A stretch of 64,000 nt of DNA from Paenibacillus harenae (GCF_030812415.1 NZ_JAUSST010000002.1:248001-312000); one strand, 5' to 3'. Positions 54,101-63,824 are shown, numbered from the stretch's first letter. Numbers and translations: made by a program. The notes: generated by a model not told the origin, from the sequence alone.

Positions 54101-55129
54101 ATGAATCAATCCACATCTGCACAAACACCGAAGCTGCACGAAGTGTTCGGGCAGCATTTCCGAATCGGCGCAGCCGTTAATCCGAGGACGCTTGTCTCGC
54201 AGCGCGAGCTGCTGGCGCAGCATTTCAATAGCGTAACTGCGGAGAATGAAATGAAGTTCGAACGTCTGCATCCGGCCGAAGATCGGTATACGTTCGAGGA
54301 AGCTGACCGATTAATGGAATTCGCGAAAGCAAACAAGATGGCGGTCAGAGGGCATACGCTCGTATGGCACAACCAAACGTCCGATTGGGTGTTCGATAAC
54401 GGCTCCGGCGGCTTGGTTGATCGCGATACGCTGCTTGCACGTATGAAAGCGCATATCGAAACGGTTGTTGGGCGTTATAAGGGTCAAATTTATGCATGGG
54501 ACGTTGTGAACGAGGCGGTCTCCGACAGCGTGGAGGAGCAGCTTCGCCCGTCCAAGTGGCTGGACATTATCGGCGACGATTTTATTGCCAAAGCGTTCGA
54601 GTACGCACATGCGGCTGATCCTGACGCGTTACTGTTTTATAACGATTATAACGAGTCAGTACCAGCAAAGAGAGAGAAAATATACGCACTCGTCAAGTCG
54701 CTTAAGGAGAATGGCGTACCGATCCACGGCGTTGGACTTCAGGCGCATTGGAACCTGACTCATCCGACGCTGGACGATATTCGTGCCGCTATTGACCGAT
54801 ACGCATCGCTTGGACTGCAGCTGCATATTACAGAAATGGACGTATCGGTCTTCGCGTTCGAAGACAGACGCACTGATCTGACCGCACCTACGACTGAGAT
54901 GATGCAGCTGCAGGAGGAAAGGTACGGTGAGATGTTCCAGTTGTTCCGGGAATATAGCGACGTACTGACATGCGTTACATTCTGGGGAGCAGCCGACGAC
55001 TTTACGTGGCTGGACGGATTCCCGGTGAGGGGACGGAAAAATTGGCCGTTGCTGTTCGACACGAAGCATCAGCCGAAAGGCTCATACTACAAGGTGATTA
55101 GCCAACCGGAAGAAGCGCTTGAAGGCTAA
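54101..55129 (+). CDS. Cytoplasmic GH10 xylanase
   Basis: This 342-aa protein is a bare GH10 barrel without signal peptide or CBM. The acid/base is Glu138 (WDVVNEA) and the nucleophile Glu245 (ITEMDVS). ATG 54101 follows GAGGAGGAGC; the frame is open to 54023. Intracellular GH10 enzymes of this kind cut imported (aldouronic or linear) xylo-oligosaccharides. It stands alone, divergent from the MerR-GGDEF gene. Confidence 0.94.
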   Translation: MNQSTSAQTPKLHEVFGQHFRIGAAVNPRTLVSQRELLAQHFNSVTAENEMKFERLHPAEDRYTFEEADRLMEFAKANKMAVRGHTLVWHNQTSDWVFDNGSGGLVDRDTLLARMKAHIETVVGRYKGQIYAWDVVNEAVSDSVEEQLRPSKWLDIIGDDFIAKAFEYAHAADPDALLFYNDYNESVPAKREKIYALVKSLKENGVPIHGVGLQAHWNLTHPTLDDIRAAIDRYASLGLQLHITEMDVSVFAFEDRRTDLTAPTTEMMQLQEERYGEMFQLFREYSDVLTCVTFWGAADDFTWLDGFPVRGRKNWPLLFDTKHQPKGSYYKVISQPEEALEG

Positions 55130-55141
55130 TAGCGAGCGAGA

Positions 55142-55181
55142 AGATGGCGGCGCAGGGTATTCCTGTGCCGCCATCTATTTG
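55142..55181 (+). terminator. Terminator after cytoplasmic GH10
   Basis: AGATGGCGGC-G-CAG / CTG-T-GCCGCCATCT has a short loop and is followed by ATTTGTTG. Confidence 0.75.
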
Positions 55182-55248
55182 TTGATCCGCGGTCGCAGCC
55201 TGTCCGCATCTAGCTTTTCAATTCCAAAACCAATCAAAAAGGTGTGAA

Positions 55249-55925
55249 CGAGCAACCTTGCTATCTGAAACGAAAAATGAAAGCCATTACGTTCTATGGT
55301 ATACGAGAGAACCTCTGGAGGACATGATTTATGCGCCAAGGCTGGCATACAGCATGCATCTTGCCTATAGCGAAGACGGCAAGCATTATCAAGAATTAAA
55401 TCATAATTCTGGCGTTCTGTTTGCCAAAGCAACGGATAACGAGAACGGGACGATGAATGCCAAAATTTAAAAATCCTTATCTCTTTCAACTAGTTAACGG
55501 TGATTTCGGCGTTGTTGCTGTACGTACGGAAGCGGATGGACAAAACGGCGAGCAGAGTAAAGGTTCGATCCTATTGTTTACTTCTTCCGATCTGCTTCAA
55601 TATAAGGAAATCGGAGTGATTGATCTGAAAAATGTGACGACTATGTTAAGGTCGCGGCCTGCGAGTATGACGCAAGGAATCATACGTACGTGATCCGTTG
55701 GAACAATGAGAGCGGCGGTAACTATCGGAGCTTTATGACCGATCTCATCGACTTGGAAGGGGCGTCGTTGCCGGAGTAAGCAGAGCCTTATGATTGGGAG
55801 TCTGCGATAGCAAATATTGAGGGCATTGTGCCTCGCAACGTTATCCGCGTATCTAAGGAAACCGCTAGCCGCCTTGTGAGTAAGCTTACGGTTCCGACGA
55901 ATATTGGGATCGAGCTTACCAAAAT
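55249..55925 (+). pseudogene. Decayed glycosidase-like gene (GH43-like)
   Basis: Three pieces in different frames read as one protein: HYVLWYTREPLEDMIYAPRL ... NHNSGVLFAKATDNENGT; LKNPYLFQLVNGDFGVVAVR ... SSDLLQYKEIGVIDLKN; and VAACEYDARNHTYVIRWNN ... GIVPRNVIRVSK. The bladed pattern (KNPYLFQ, GDFGVVAVRT, LFTSSDLLQYKEIG) suggests a GH43-like propeller. It has frame changes near 55470 and 55645, a stop at about 55777, and no 3' half. Confidence 0.6.
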
Positions 55926-55938
55926 GTACAGCGAAAAG

Positions 55939-55984
55939 AAGACCTCAATACCCAGTATTAGGGAATGGAGGCCGTCTTTTGTTT
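55939..55984 (+). terminator. Probable terminator after decayed gene
   Basis: AAGAC-CTC-CCC pairs with GGG-GAGG-GTCTT with small bulges, followed by TTGTTT. It lies between convergent genes. Confidence 0.45.
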
Positions 55985-56077
55985 AACCACATTAGGCTGC
56001 TCTGAAAAACCGAGTTCTTCAGTGGTCTCCTTTTAGAGAGTGACCTTTTATTTTGTATGTGATTCCTTGGACTCTAG

Positions 56078-57253
56078 TTACGATAAGCCAAAGCCCAGGA
56101 TCGTAAACTTCTTGCCCACGTGCTTGGGCGACATCCCGATTTCCACCGTGTGTTCACGCGATTCTTGATCCGTATACAAGATGACGACATGGCAATGGGT
56201 CCATTTGACAGCCTGTGGGTCAACGACTTTCACAAGCGCGCCGTCTACGTAAATGTTAGCGCTCCCGTAATCGTCGCTTCCTGAATCTTTATAGACCAAA
56301 AGGAGACTTTTACTGCGAATCGTCATAGTAAAGTTGTGGTTACTCGAATCTGTCGTATGCATCCAATTGTTGGGGAATTGCGGCGTGCCGTAGGGATGGT
56401 CGTCCATCTCTGCCAGTTGAAGTTCGGTATCGGTTGCGTCGAAGCCTCCTTCCGATATCTTGGCTATGCTAGAGCCGTTGGCGCGATCCAATAAACGAAC
56501 ATGGACAAAGTCATTACCGATTACCGGCGGCTTGTCGATCACAATATCTTCACGATCCATGGCGGAACGGTCGGTCTCGGCGAACAGCCAGCCTAGACAA
56601 TCGGCCATGATTGTATGACCTGCATTGGTCGGATGGTATATGTCGCTGAAAAATTGCTCTTTGGTAATGATGTTCCCCTCGTCCTTGGTTTTCTGAAATT
56701 GGTCCACCACCGCATCTTTTATGCTTACCATGGGAAGCTCATAATGATAACCAACGGGTGCAAGCCGCTCCTGCAAATTCCAGTTGCTTTCGAACACACT
56801 GAACAATAGGATGACGGCAGGCGCGTTGTCAGCAGTCAGAGCTTTTAATACCAGGCTTTCGTAACAGTTCCCTTCCGTTTCGTCGTCGGCGTCATTGACT
56901 GCAAATTCCACAATGACGATATCAGGGCGTACGGCCCCGTCTCTCAGAACATCCCTCTGATAACGAATCATCCCCAGCTCGGAGGGCGTGCCGCCCAATC
57001 CGGCTTTGATGAAACGAATAGAATCACCGCCGTCCTTGCCGAACATCGATTTAAAAGTGGAATATGACCGATAAGCATAGCATTCGGTATGGAGCGGATT
57101 GGCTCCCGCGCCGTGAGTAATGGAGCCGCCAATGTAGGCGACCGTAACCTCTTCGCCTCTTTTCGCTTTTTCGATGGCGGTTTTTAATCTCTTGTTGTTC
57201 CCTTTGTTTAATAGTGATTTGACAATTAATTCGCTGTATGCTTCGTCTGTCAT
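56078..57253 (-). CDS. SGNH/GDSL-type hydrolase, possible carbohydrate esterase
   Basis: This 391-aa cytoplasmic protein has an SGNH fold with block I VAYIGGSITHGAG (nucleophile Ser), the Gly block LGGTPSELG, block III FAVNDADDE and block V SDIYHPTNAGH (Asp-His). A C-terminal beta-sandwich of about 150 residues follows. ATG follows GAGAGGAG. In a xylan locus an acetyl-xylooligosaccharide esterase is plausible, but the substrate is inference. Confidence 0.8.
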   Translation of the reverse strand: MTDEAYSELIVKSLLNKGNNKRLKTAIEKAKRGEEVTVAYIGGSITHGAGANPLHTECYAYRSYSTFKSMFGKDGGDSIRFIKAGLGGTPSELGMIRYQRDVLRDGAVRPDIVIVEFAVNDADDETEGNCYESLVLKALTADNAPAVILLFSVFESNWNLQERLAPVGYHYELPMVSIKDAVVDQFQKTKDEGNIITKEQFFSDIYHPTNAGHTIMADCLGWLFAETDRSAMDREDIVIDKPPVIGNDFVHVRLLDRANGSSIAKISEGGFDATDTELQLAEMDDHPYGTPQFPNNWMHTTDSSNHNFTMTIRSKSLLLVYKDSGSDDYGSANIYVDGALVKVVDPQAVKWTHCHVVILYTDQESREHTVEIGMSPKHVGKKFTILGFGLS

Positions 57254-57368
57254 AGATAATCTCCTCTCTGTTAAATTTAATCTATTAATCTTAAAACGAA
57301 CGGGATGATAAGAAAACCCGCTGAATCATAGCTGTAGAAGGAGGAAATTGTTCTGCTGCAACCATGCT

Positions 57369-57527
57369 GTCATACTGAACGAGATAGGAGCAAGCGAGCA
57401 AGAGGCAGATATTACATCGTCCGCACAGCAGCAAAGCGCGTCCATTCAGGAAATATCGGCTGCCATCCAGCAGCTGTCTTCTCTTTCGGTTGACTTGAAC
57501 GAATCGGTAAAGCCGTTTAAGCTGTAG
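57369..57527 (+). pseudogene. Methyl-accepting chemotaxis protein, C-terminal remnant
   Basis: In one frame the last 52 residues read as the end of an MCP signalling helix: EQEADITSSAQQQSASIQEI, SAAIQQLSSLSVDLNESVKP, FKL-stop. There is no upstream part in the preceding 100 bases and no start codon. The gene's terminator is still present at 57550. Confidence 0.75.
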
Positions 57528-57549
57528 TAGTATCGTTCGAGCACGCTGG

Positions 57550-57581
57550 GCCCTTCCGCCTTCGAGCGGGAGGGCTTTTTT
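57550..57581 (+). terminator. Terminator of the lost MCP gene
   Basis: GCCCTTCCGC / GCGGGAGGGC with a 6-nt loop and TTTTTT. Confidence 0.85.
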
Positions 57582-57624
57582 GATTGTGTTGAAACTTTCC
57601 GTTAATGAAACGAGGACTCGAAAC

Positions 57625-58440
57625 ATGTCTGATGTGACCTTTTACCGCCATGAGGCGCTGCCTTTCTTGGAGGCTAAGCGATGTCTGAAGAGCGATCTAG
57701 CGTACCAAAAGCATTTTCATGAGGAATATTCGATCGGGTTAATCGATAAAGGTGTGACGAACGCTTGGTGTGACGGAACCATGCACCGGGTTGAGGATGG
57801 GAAGGCAATAAGTTTTCCGCCGGTGATGCTGCATGCCTGTCAGCCGGAGACGGGAATGGAGTGGAATTACAAAATGCTGTTCGTCAAGCAGGCTTGGTTA
57901 GAGCAGCTTGAGCTTGAGCTGCATGAGCGAGAACAGCTTCAAATCCCGTTTCTATTGGCCGAGGACAAAAATAAAGTCTGTCGCATTCAAATTAACCAGA
58001 TCATGGATGCTCTTAGGGAAAAAGGCTCGCCGCTTGAGATCGAGACGGCTTTGATCGAGCTTATGCATGCGCTCGTAAGACGGAATGCTTCAGATTTGGT
58101 GCATGAGATAAAACAGGGCAAGCAGGAGCAGAAGTACGTCAAGCTAATCCAAGACTATATGCACGAGCATTTTACAGAGAAGCTAACGATGAAGGAGCTC
58201 GAGAACGTAACGGGAATAAGCCGATTTCATCTCATTCGGTTGTTTAAACGATGGAATCATCTGCCTCCGCATGCCTATCAGAATCTGCTCCGCATTAATT
58301 ATGCCAAGGCAGAATTAATGAAGCAACGACCGATTGCAGACATTGCAACAGATGCGGGATTTTATGACCAGAGCCATTTTGCGAGAACGTTCGGCAGGAT
58401 TGTAGGGGCAACACCGTATTCTTACACATTGTCATGTTAA
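57625..58440 (+). CDS. AraC-family regulator with cupin sensor
   Basis: This 271-aa regulator has an N-terminal cupin-type sensor (HFHEEYSIGLIDKGVTNAWC) and a C-terminal double HTH (LTMKELENVTGISRFHLIRL; PIADIATDAGFYDQSHFART). ATG 57625 has GAGGA at 9 nt; the frame is open from 57580. It lies 88 nt before the proline dehydrogenase gene on the same strand. Confidence 0.88.
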   Translation: MSDVTFYRHEALPFLEAKRCLKSDLAYQKHFHEEYSIGLIDKGVTNAWCDGTMHRVEDGKAISFPPVMLHACQPETGMEWNYKMLFVKQAWLEQLELELHEREQLQIPFLLAEDKNKVCRIQINQIMDALREKGSPLEIETALIELMHALVRRNASDLVHEIKQGKQEQKYVKLIQDYMHEHFTEKLTMKELENVTGISRFHLIRLFKRWNHLPPHAYQNLLRINYAKAELMKQRPIADIATDAGFYDQSHFARTFGRIVGATPYSYTLSC

Positions 58441-58528
58441 TAACACATAACAAAGAGCAATTTTGTACAATACCGTCAGCCCTCTACTCCGTACAATTGA
58501 AGGAACTTGAGTAAGGGAGAGATGTTGT

Positions 58529-59482
58529 ATGCAATATGAATTAAATTTGGAAAAACAATTTTCAGCGGCTCTAAAGTCAATCGCTCGCCGTGAAGACCTA
58601 AAAACTTACGTAGAGCGGACGCCAGAGCTCTATATGCTGCTTCAGCAGGCCGCTTCTCGGTATGTTACAGGTGAAACTCGTCAAGAGGGAGTTGCCGCTA
58701 GCCGCCGGCTGGCCGCGGAAGGGTATAAGATTTCCATCGAATATATCGGTGAGAATACGACGGATGCTGACGAGTGCGAAGCGGCTGCTGCGGAGATGAA
58801 GGCGCTTATTCAAGATTTGGGTCGGGCCGGACTTCCAGCTCGCGTATCCTTCGATCTGTCGCATATCGGGCTTTCGTTGGATAAGGAGCTTGCTTACTCC
58901 CATCTGATGGATGTGGCGGCCTATGCCGGAACTGTCGAAACGGAGATGGAGTTATTCATCAGCATGGAAGAGTCCAGCAAGACGGAGGAAATACTCTCTG
59001 TCTACGCTAGGGCTGCAGCAAGTTATTCGAACATAGGCATTACGTTGCAAGCGCATTTAATTCGAACGAAGCAGGATTTGGAAGCTCTAGCTGCGTCGCC
59101 GCGTCGTATACGGATCGTGAAAGGCGCCTATCAAGAACCGGAAGACCGCGCAATCCCTCGATCTTCAGCTCTTAACGAACGTTATTTGGAGCTTGTGGAA
59201 AGCGCCATCCGCCAAGGACATCACGTGTCGATTGCCACCCATGATGAAGGGATTGTGGATGAAGGGCTAAAGCGCAGGTGGCTAGCTTATGGAAATGCCG
59301 AATTCGAGATGCTGTACGGTATTCGTCCGGAGCTGGGAAGCAAGCTGAAGGCAGCCGGGCACCCGGTAAGAATCTATCTTCCTTATGGTCATGAGTGGTA
59401 TTTGTATCTGTGCCACCGAATTGCAGAGTACCCGCCGAATCTGTACCGTGCGGTAATCGATATCGTGAGTAAACGTATTTGA
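58529..59482 (+). CDS. Proline dehydrogenase
   Basis: This 317-aa FAD-dependent TIM-barrel enzyme oxidises proline to pyrroline-5-carboxylate. Family blocks include KISIEYIGENTTDADECE, RIRIVKGAYQEPEDRAIP, HVSIATHDEGIVD, EFEMLYGIRPELGSKL and the terminal RIYLPYGHEWYLYLCHRIAE. Length fits the monofunctional (PutB/FadM-like) type. ATG follows AAGGGAGAG. It has no P5C dehydrogenase gene nearby. Confidence 0.92.
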   Translation: MQYELNLEKQFSAALKSIARREDLKTYVERTPELYMLLQQAASRYVTGETRQEGVAASRRLAAEGYKISIEYIGENTTDADECEAAAAEMKALIQDLGRAGLPARVSFDLSHIGLSLDKELAYSHLMDVAAYAGTVETEMELFISMEESSKTEEILSVYARAAASYSNIGITLQAHLIRTKQDLEALAASPRRIRIVKGAYQEPEDRAIPRSSALNERYLELVESAIRQGHHVSIATHDEGIVDEGLKRRWLAYGNAEFEMLYGIRPELGSKLKAAGHPVRIYLPYGHEWYLYLCHRIAEYPPNLYRAVIDIVSKRI

Positions 59483-59503
59483 ATCGTATTTGATATTGAG
59501 AAA

Positions 59504-59531
59504 CCAGTCACGAATAGTGGCTGGATTTTTT
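59504..59531 (+). terminator. Terminator after proline dehydrogenase
   Basis: CCAGTCAC GAATA GTGGCTGG followed by ATTTTTTC. The gap up to 59721 otherwise shows no gene. Confidence 0.8.
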
Positions 59532-59721
59532 CTTGTGCAGGCCAATTGTCCGCGTACTATCGGCGATTGTTGTGCGGCAAAGCGGAAAATGGTACGCCTT
59601 AGGCCACGATTGTACCTTTACGGAACAGGCGACTGTCGGTATCCTATTCAAGAAGTAGATTAGTTGAGGTTTGCTACCTAATCCATCATAAGCAACTGTA
59701 GCGGACAGTTGTTTTTTTATC

Positions 59722-59769
59722 TTAGCAGTATTGCGGTTTGAGGTATAATTAGTTATGATAGCGCTCTCA
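59722..59769 (+). promoter_or_regulatory. Sigma-A promoter with overlapping cre-like site
   Basis: TTAGCA (59722-59727) and TATAAT (59744-59749) are spaced by 16 bp. TGATAGCGCTCTCA (59756-59769) sits at the expected transcription start, a classic position for CcpA repression of the sensor/binding-protein operon. Confidence 0.65.
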
Positions 59770-59795
59770 ATGTTGAACCGGAAGGAGGCCTTGAC

Positions 59796-62099
59796 TTGCC
59801 CAAATATTCACGGGTGTTCAGACGGTTTCTCATCTCTTACATTATTATTCTGATCATTCCAAGCATTGCGGGTTATATGTCGTACAAGACCGCGATAACC
59901 GTGACGGAATCCGTCTCGATCGAGAACAGCGTGACGCAGCTCCAGAAGAGCAAGGAGCTATTGGAACGACGTATGGCGGAGGTTGAAGGCTTCACGAGGC
60001 AGCTTGCGATCAATCAGGATTTGAACATTTTGATGAACGAAAACGGATCGGGCGATGCGTCCAATGTGTATGGGATTTGGAAAATGATGAGGAACGTCCT
60101 CACATTCGGCCAAACGAATGATTTTCTGAAGCATTATTATGTTTATTTGAGCAACTATAACGTACTCTTGACGCCGGGTTCGGCTTATTTCCGGCCGGAG
60201 CATTATTATGAAAGCTATCATTACGAGGATATGCCGTTCGAGAAGTGGAAGAGCACGGTTCTAGAAGGAACTCACCGGAGCGAGATGATGCCGTTAAGCC
60301 CGTTCATGGACAATAAGAACGAAACCTCGGTCGTGACCTATATGCAGTCTCTGCCTCTTGACAGCTTCACAGGTTCTTCACCAGCGGTCGTCGTCGTAAT
60401 CATCGATCAGCAGAAAATGACCGATTTGCTGTCCGGCATAACGGACCGATACGGAGGATGGGTTCATATTTCCGACGCGGCCGGCCATACGGTTGGTTTG
60501 CAGGGTACCGATGAAGCCCATGTCGGCCTGCTATCGGCGGACAGCAGCTTCGATGGGGAGAAGCTGAGCCAATTTTACGAAGACGATCTTGTCATTACGA
60601 TTCGCTCCGACACGACCAATTGGGTCTATAGAGCCGGCATTCCAAGGCATGTTCTGATGGGGAGCGCAAATCAAATCAAATACATTACGTGGTCTGTAAC
60701 CGGCGTCGCGCTGTTTATAGGCGTTGCTGCGGGTTTGCTTCTCTCGTACCGGAACAGCGCTCCGATTATACGGATCGTCGGCGTTATGAAGGAGCAATTC
60801 GGGCAAGAAGGTCAATCGGAACGCAACGAATACGATTTTCTGCACGGTAATATTTCGCAGATGCTTACGAATAACAGACGGCTGGAATCCGAGCTGCATC
60901 GGCAAGCACCGCTCGTGCGCGACGCTTTCTTCAAACGTTTGCTTGCAGGCGAGTTCCAGACGAGGGATGAAATTATAGCGGCTGCCGTTCAGGCGAACGC
61001 CGGATTGACCGGCGACACAGGGTATGTCGGTATTATGCAAGTGAACGGTTACCCGTTGATGGACAACGTCGAGGTTCTGAACGAGCTGAACGCGGCACGT
61101 CTTATTTTGAAGCAGGCATTGATCGACACCGGAAGCTCGGTACGTATGACAGACATCGGCTCAGACAAGATTGTATTCCTCTTTGCCTATATGGATGAAC
61201 CGACAGCGGTCGAAATCGGCAAGGATGAAGTGACGATGACGTTGGAGCGCATATCGCGGCTTGCGTTCGAGGAATACCGGATCTCGACGACCGTAGCGCT
61301 TGGCGGCATGTTCCAAGCGGTGACGGAAGTTAGTCAATCGTTCGAGCAGGCGAAGCAGACGCTGGACGTAGCCGTTCACCAGAACAGGAAAGAGCTGAGC
61401 TGGTTCGAGGACACGCGGCAAGAAAGTTCGACTTACCATTACCCGCTTGAGCTGGAGCTTCGTTTGATCGGCACCGTTCGTGCCGGCGAGCAGGAGGAAG
61501 CAACCCGGATTTTGCATACGATCATTTCGCAAAATACGGTGCATAGAGAACTTTCTTATGAGATGAAGCAGCAATTAGCTGGTGAAATGAAAGGGACTTT
61601 CTTGAAGCTGCTTGATCAGAAGGTATTCATCGAATCGGAATCGTTCGAGGAAATGAAGAACCGCATTATCGCCATCCAGCCGGCTGAGCCGCTGGAAGCG
61701 ATTCAAGTCGAGCTGGCTGCCGTTATGAACGTGCTATGCGAAGTTGTTCATAGCCGCAAGAACGATAGTCATACGCGGACGGTCGAGCAGATCAAGACGT
61801 ATATCGAATCGGCTTATACGGATTCCGCGCTGACGTTATATCGGGTAGCCGAGCAAGTGGAACGGCCCGAGAAATATATCTCGCAGCTGTTCAAGGAAGT
61901 GACGGGCGTCAATCTGTCTGATTATCTAGAGAACGTAAGGATGGAGCAAGCGGCCGAGCTGCTTCATAACGAAGTATTGACTGTTGACGAGATTGCCTCC
62001 AGAGTAGGCTATAACAGCTCGCACTCTTTCCGTAGGGCTTTCAAGCGGGTAAGAGGCGTATCGCCGAGCGTATTCAGACAGTCCGCCCTGGACGGATAA
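59796..62099 (+). CDS. Membrane-bound AraC-family sensor-regulator
   Basis: This 767-aa protein has an N-terminal membrane helix (about 12-30), an extracellular region of about 250 residues, a second helix (about 290-312), a cytoplasmic region, and a C-terminal AraC HTH (about 665-765: LTLYRVAEQVERPEKYISQL; LTVDEIASRVGYNSSHSFRR). It reads as a one-component transmembrane regulator. The TTG start follows GAAGGAGG. It is 13 nt before a binding-lipoprotein gene, so it probably senses the same sugar. Confidence 0.9.
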   Translation: MPKYSRVFRRFLISYIIILIIPSIAGYMSYKTAITVTESVSIENSVTQLQKSKELLERRMAEVEGFTRQLAINQDLNILMNENGSGDASNVYGIWKMMRNVLTFGQTNDFLKHYYVYLSNYNVLLTPGSAYFRPEHYYESYHYEDMPFEKWKSTVLEGTHRSEMMPLSPFMDNKNETSVVTYMQSLPLDSFTGSSPAVVVVIIDQQKMTDLLSGITDRYGGWVHISDAAGHTVGLQGTDEAHVGLLSADSSFDGEKLSQFYEDDLVITIRSDTTNWVYRAGIPRHVLMGSANQIKYITWSVTGVALFIGVAAGLLLSYRNSAPIIRIVGVMKEQFGQEGQSERNEYDFLHGNISQMLTNNRRLESELHRQAPLVRDAFFKRLLAGEFQTRDEIIAAAVQANAGLTGDTGYVGIMQVNGYPLMDNVEVLNELNAARLILKQALIDTGSSVRMTDIGSDKIVFLFAYMDEPTAVEIGKDEVTMTLERISRLAFEEYRISTTVALGGMFQAVTEVSQSFEQAKQTLDVAVHQNRKELSWFEDTRQESSTYHYPLELELRLIGTVRAGEQEEATRILHTIISQNTVHRELSYEMKQQLAGEMKGTFLKLLDQKVFIESESFEEMKNRIIAIQPAEPLEAIQVELAAVMNVLCEVVHSRKNDSHTRTVEQIKTYIESAYTDSALTLYRVAEQVERPEKYISQLFKEVTGVNLSDYLENVRMEQAAELLHNEVLTVDEIASRVGYNSSHSFRRAFKRVRGVSPSVFRQSALDG

Positions 62100-62112
62100 G
62101 GAGTGGAGCAAG

Positions 62113-63756
62113 TTGCAGAAGTATATCATTCGGCTCGTTGCCGTATTGCTGATCTCCCTTATTCTCGGAGGCTGTACGGATATGAATAATAAGCGAGATT
62201 CGGATGCCGGGAGCGGCAAGGATGCCGATGCCGTTCCTATCCGCGTGTTCGCCCAGCAGGATGCGTGGTTTGATCTTGCAACCAATGATTTCTCGAAGGA
62301 GCTGGAGAATAAGTTCAACGCGAAGTTTGAATGGATTGCCGTTCCTTTCGAAGGAGCAAGAGAGAGACGCCAAATCTCGCTTGCCGGCGGCGACTACGCT
62401 GATGCCTATATTCTGACTTCGTATATTGACCAGTTCTCGCAAGCGGACGTACTTAGGTACGGGCAACAAGGTGTCATCTTGCCTTTGAACGAGTTAATCG
62501 AACAGTACGCGCCTCATATCAAAGCCTCCATGGAACAGAATCCGACTCTAAGAGCATACAGCACGGCGCCGGATGGGAACATTTACGGCTTGGTCGGGTA
62601 CAGCGAATGTTACCATTGCTCCTATCCTAGCAAGATGTGGCTGAATACGAAATGGATGGAGCAGTTAGGGCTCGCAATGCCGCAGACGACGGAGCAATTC
62701 AGAGAGGTGTTGCGTGCGTTCAAGACGAAGGACCCGAACGGCAACGGCGTAGCGGACGAAATTCCGCTTAGCGGCTCGATCGAGGATTTCGGCGTTCGCG
62801 TCATCCCTTTTCTAATGAACGGCTTCATTTATGACGACGACCGTACGTATCTTCATCTGACGGAAGGACGCGTCGATACGGTAGCCGACACGCCGGAGTG
62901 GAGAGAAGGGCTCGCCTATATCAAATCGCTATACGATGAGGGACTCATCGATCCGGGCGCATTCACCCAAAACGCCGAAGCTTTCAAGCGGATTGGAGAG
63001 AACGACGGCGAGCAGCTGCTTGGCGCGGCAGCGGCGATGCATCCGGCGATCTTCGTGGACGTCGGGCCGGACAACACGAGGGGGAGCGATTACAGACCGC
63101 TTGCTCCTTTACAAGGTCCGTATGCGTCATTCGCAACGTACAGTCGAATCGGCGTGGCGCCGGGAGCGAAGTTCGTCATCACGAATAAGGCAAGCCGCGA
63201 AGCGCAGATCGCTTTGATTCGGATGGTCGATTATATGTACACGCCGGAAGGCCAGGCTTTCGCCGAGGTTGGAGTCGAAGGCGTCGATTGGCGAAAGCCC
63301 GCACCGGGAGAGCTGGCGATGAATCCAGCCATGAAGCCGGCATTCGCCAGCATTCCGGATAAGGACGGCGAGAAACCGAATAACTCCAATTGGAGCGGGA
63401 TGGGACATTTCTATATGCCGAAGGCATATCGCGAAAGCTGGGTGCAAGGCATGGATATTTATGCCCCTGACGGCTATGAGCGAAGGCTGATGGAAGCGAC
63501 GAAGCTGTATGACGGACATAAGCCGGATGAGGTATTGTCGGTAGAAACGCTCTGGATTCATCCGGATGAGGCCGACGAAGTCAATTTTCTGCAGATTAAC
63601 CTCAAAAATTACATCGAGGAGCATGCGCTGCAGTTCATTACCGGCAACCTGAACCTGGATGAGGATTGGGAGAGCTACGTGAAGGGACTTCGCGGTCTGA
63701 ACGTGGACCGTTATGTGGTCATTATGCAGAAGGCGTACGACTCGGCTTTAAAATAA
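62113..63756 (+). CDS. Oligosaccharide ABC transporter substrate-binding lipoprotein (LplA-like)
   Basis: This 547-aa protein has lipobox LGGC (Cys21) and a two-lobed binding domain with DPNGNGVADEIPLSGS, a motif of the LplA/YtcQ-type binding proteins. The TTG start follows AAGGAGTGG. It has no permease in the window; partners may be the pairs at 14494-16328 or 20991-22866, or lie elsewhere. Confidence 0.9.
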   Translation: MQKYIIRLVAVLLISLILGGCTDMNNKRDSDAGSGKDADAVPIRVFAQQDAWFDLATNDFSKELENKFNAKFEWIAVPFEGARERRQISLAGGDYADAYILTSYIDQFSQADVLRYGQQGVILPLNELIEQYAPHIKASMEQNPTLRAYSTAPDGNIYGLVGYSECYHCSYPSKMWLNTKWMEQLGLAMPQTTEQFREVLRAFKTKDPNGNGVADEIPLSGSIEDFGVRVIPFLMNGFIYDDDRTYLHLTEGRVDTVADTPEWREGLAYIKSLYDEGLIDPGAFTQNAEAFKRIGENDGEQLLGAAAAMHPAIFVDVGPDNTRGSDYRPLAPLQGPYASFATYSRIGVAPGAKFVITNKASREAQIALIRMVDYMYTPEGQAFAEVGVEGVDWRKPAPGELAMNPAMKPAFASIPDKDGEKPNNSNWSGMGHFYMPKAYRESWVQGMDIYAPDGYERRLMEATKLYDGHKPDEVLSVETLWIHPDEADEVNFLQINLKNYIEEHALQFITGNLNLDEDWESYVKGLRGLNVDRYVVIMQKAYDSALK

Positions 63757-63774
63757 TCATTCGGGTGCGGCAGC

Positions 63775-63824
63775 AGAACCGTCCCGCAAAGTCTATTCAG
63801 ACTTTGCGGGACGGTTCTTTTTTA
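63775..63824 (+). terminator. Strong terminator after the binding protein
   Basis: A 20-bp stem (arms AGAACCGTCCCGCAAAGTCT and AGACTTTGCGGGACGGTTCT) with loop ATTC is followed by TTTTTTA. The remaining bases to 64000 show no gene. Confidence 0.92.
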
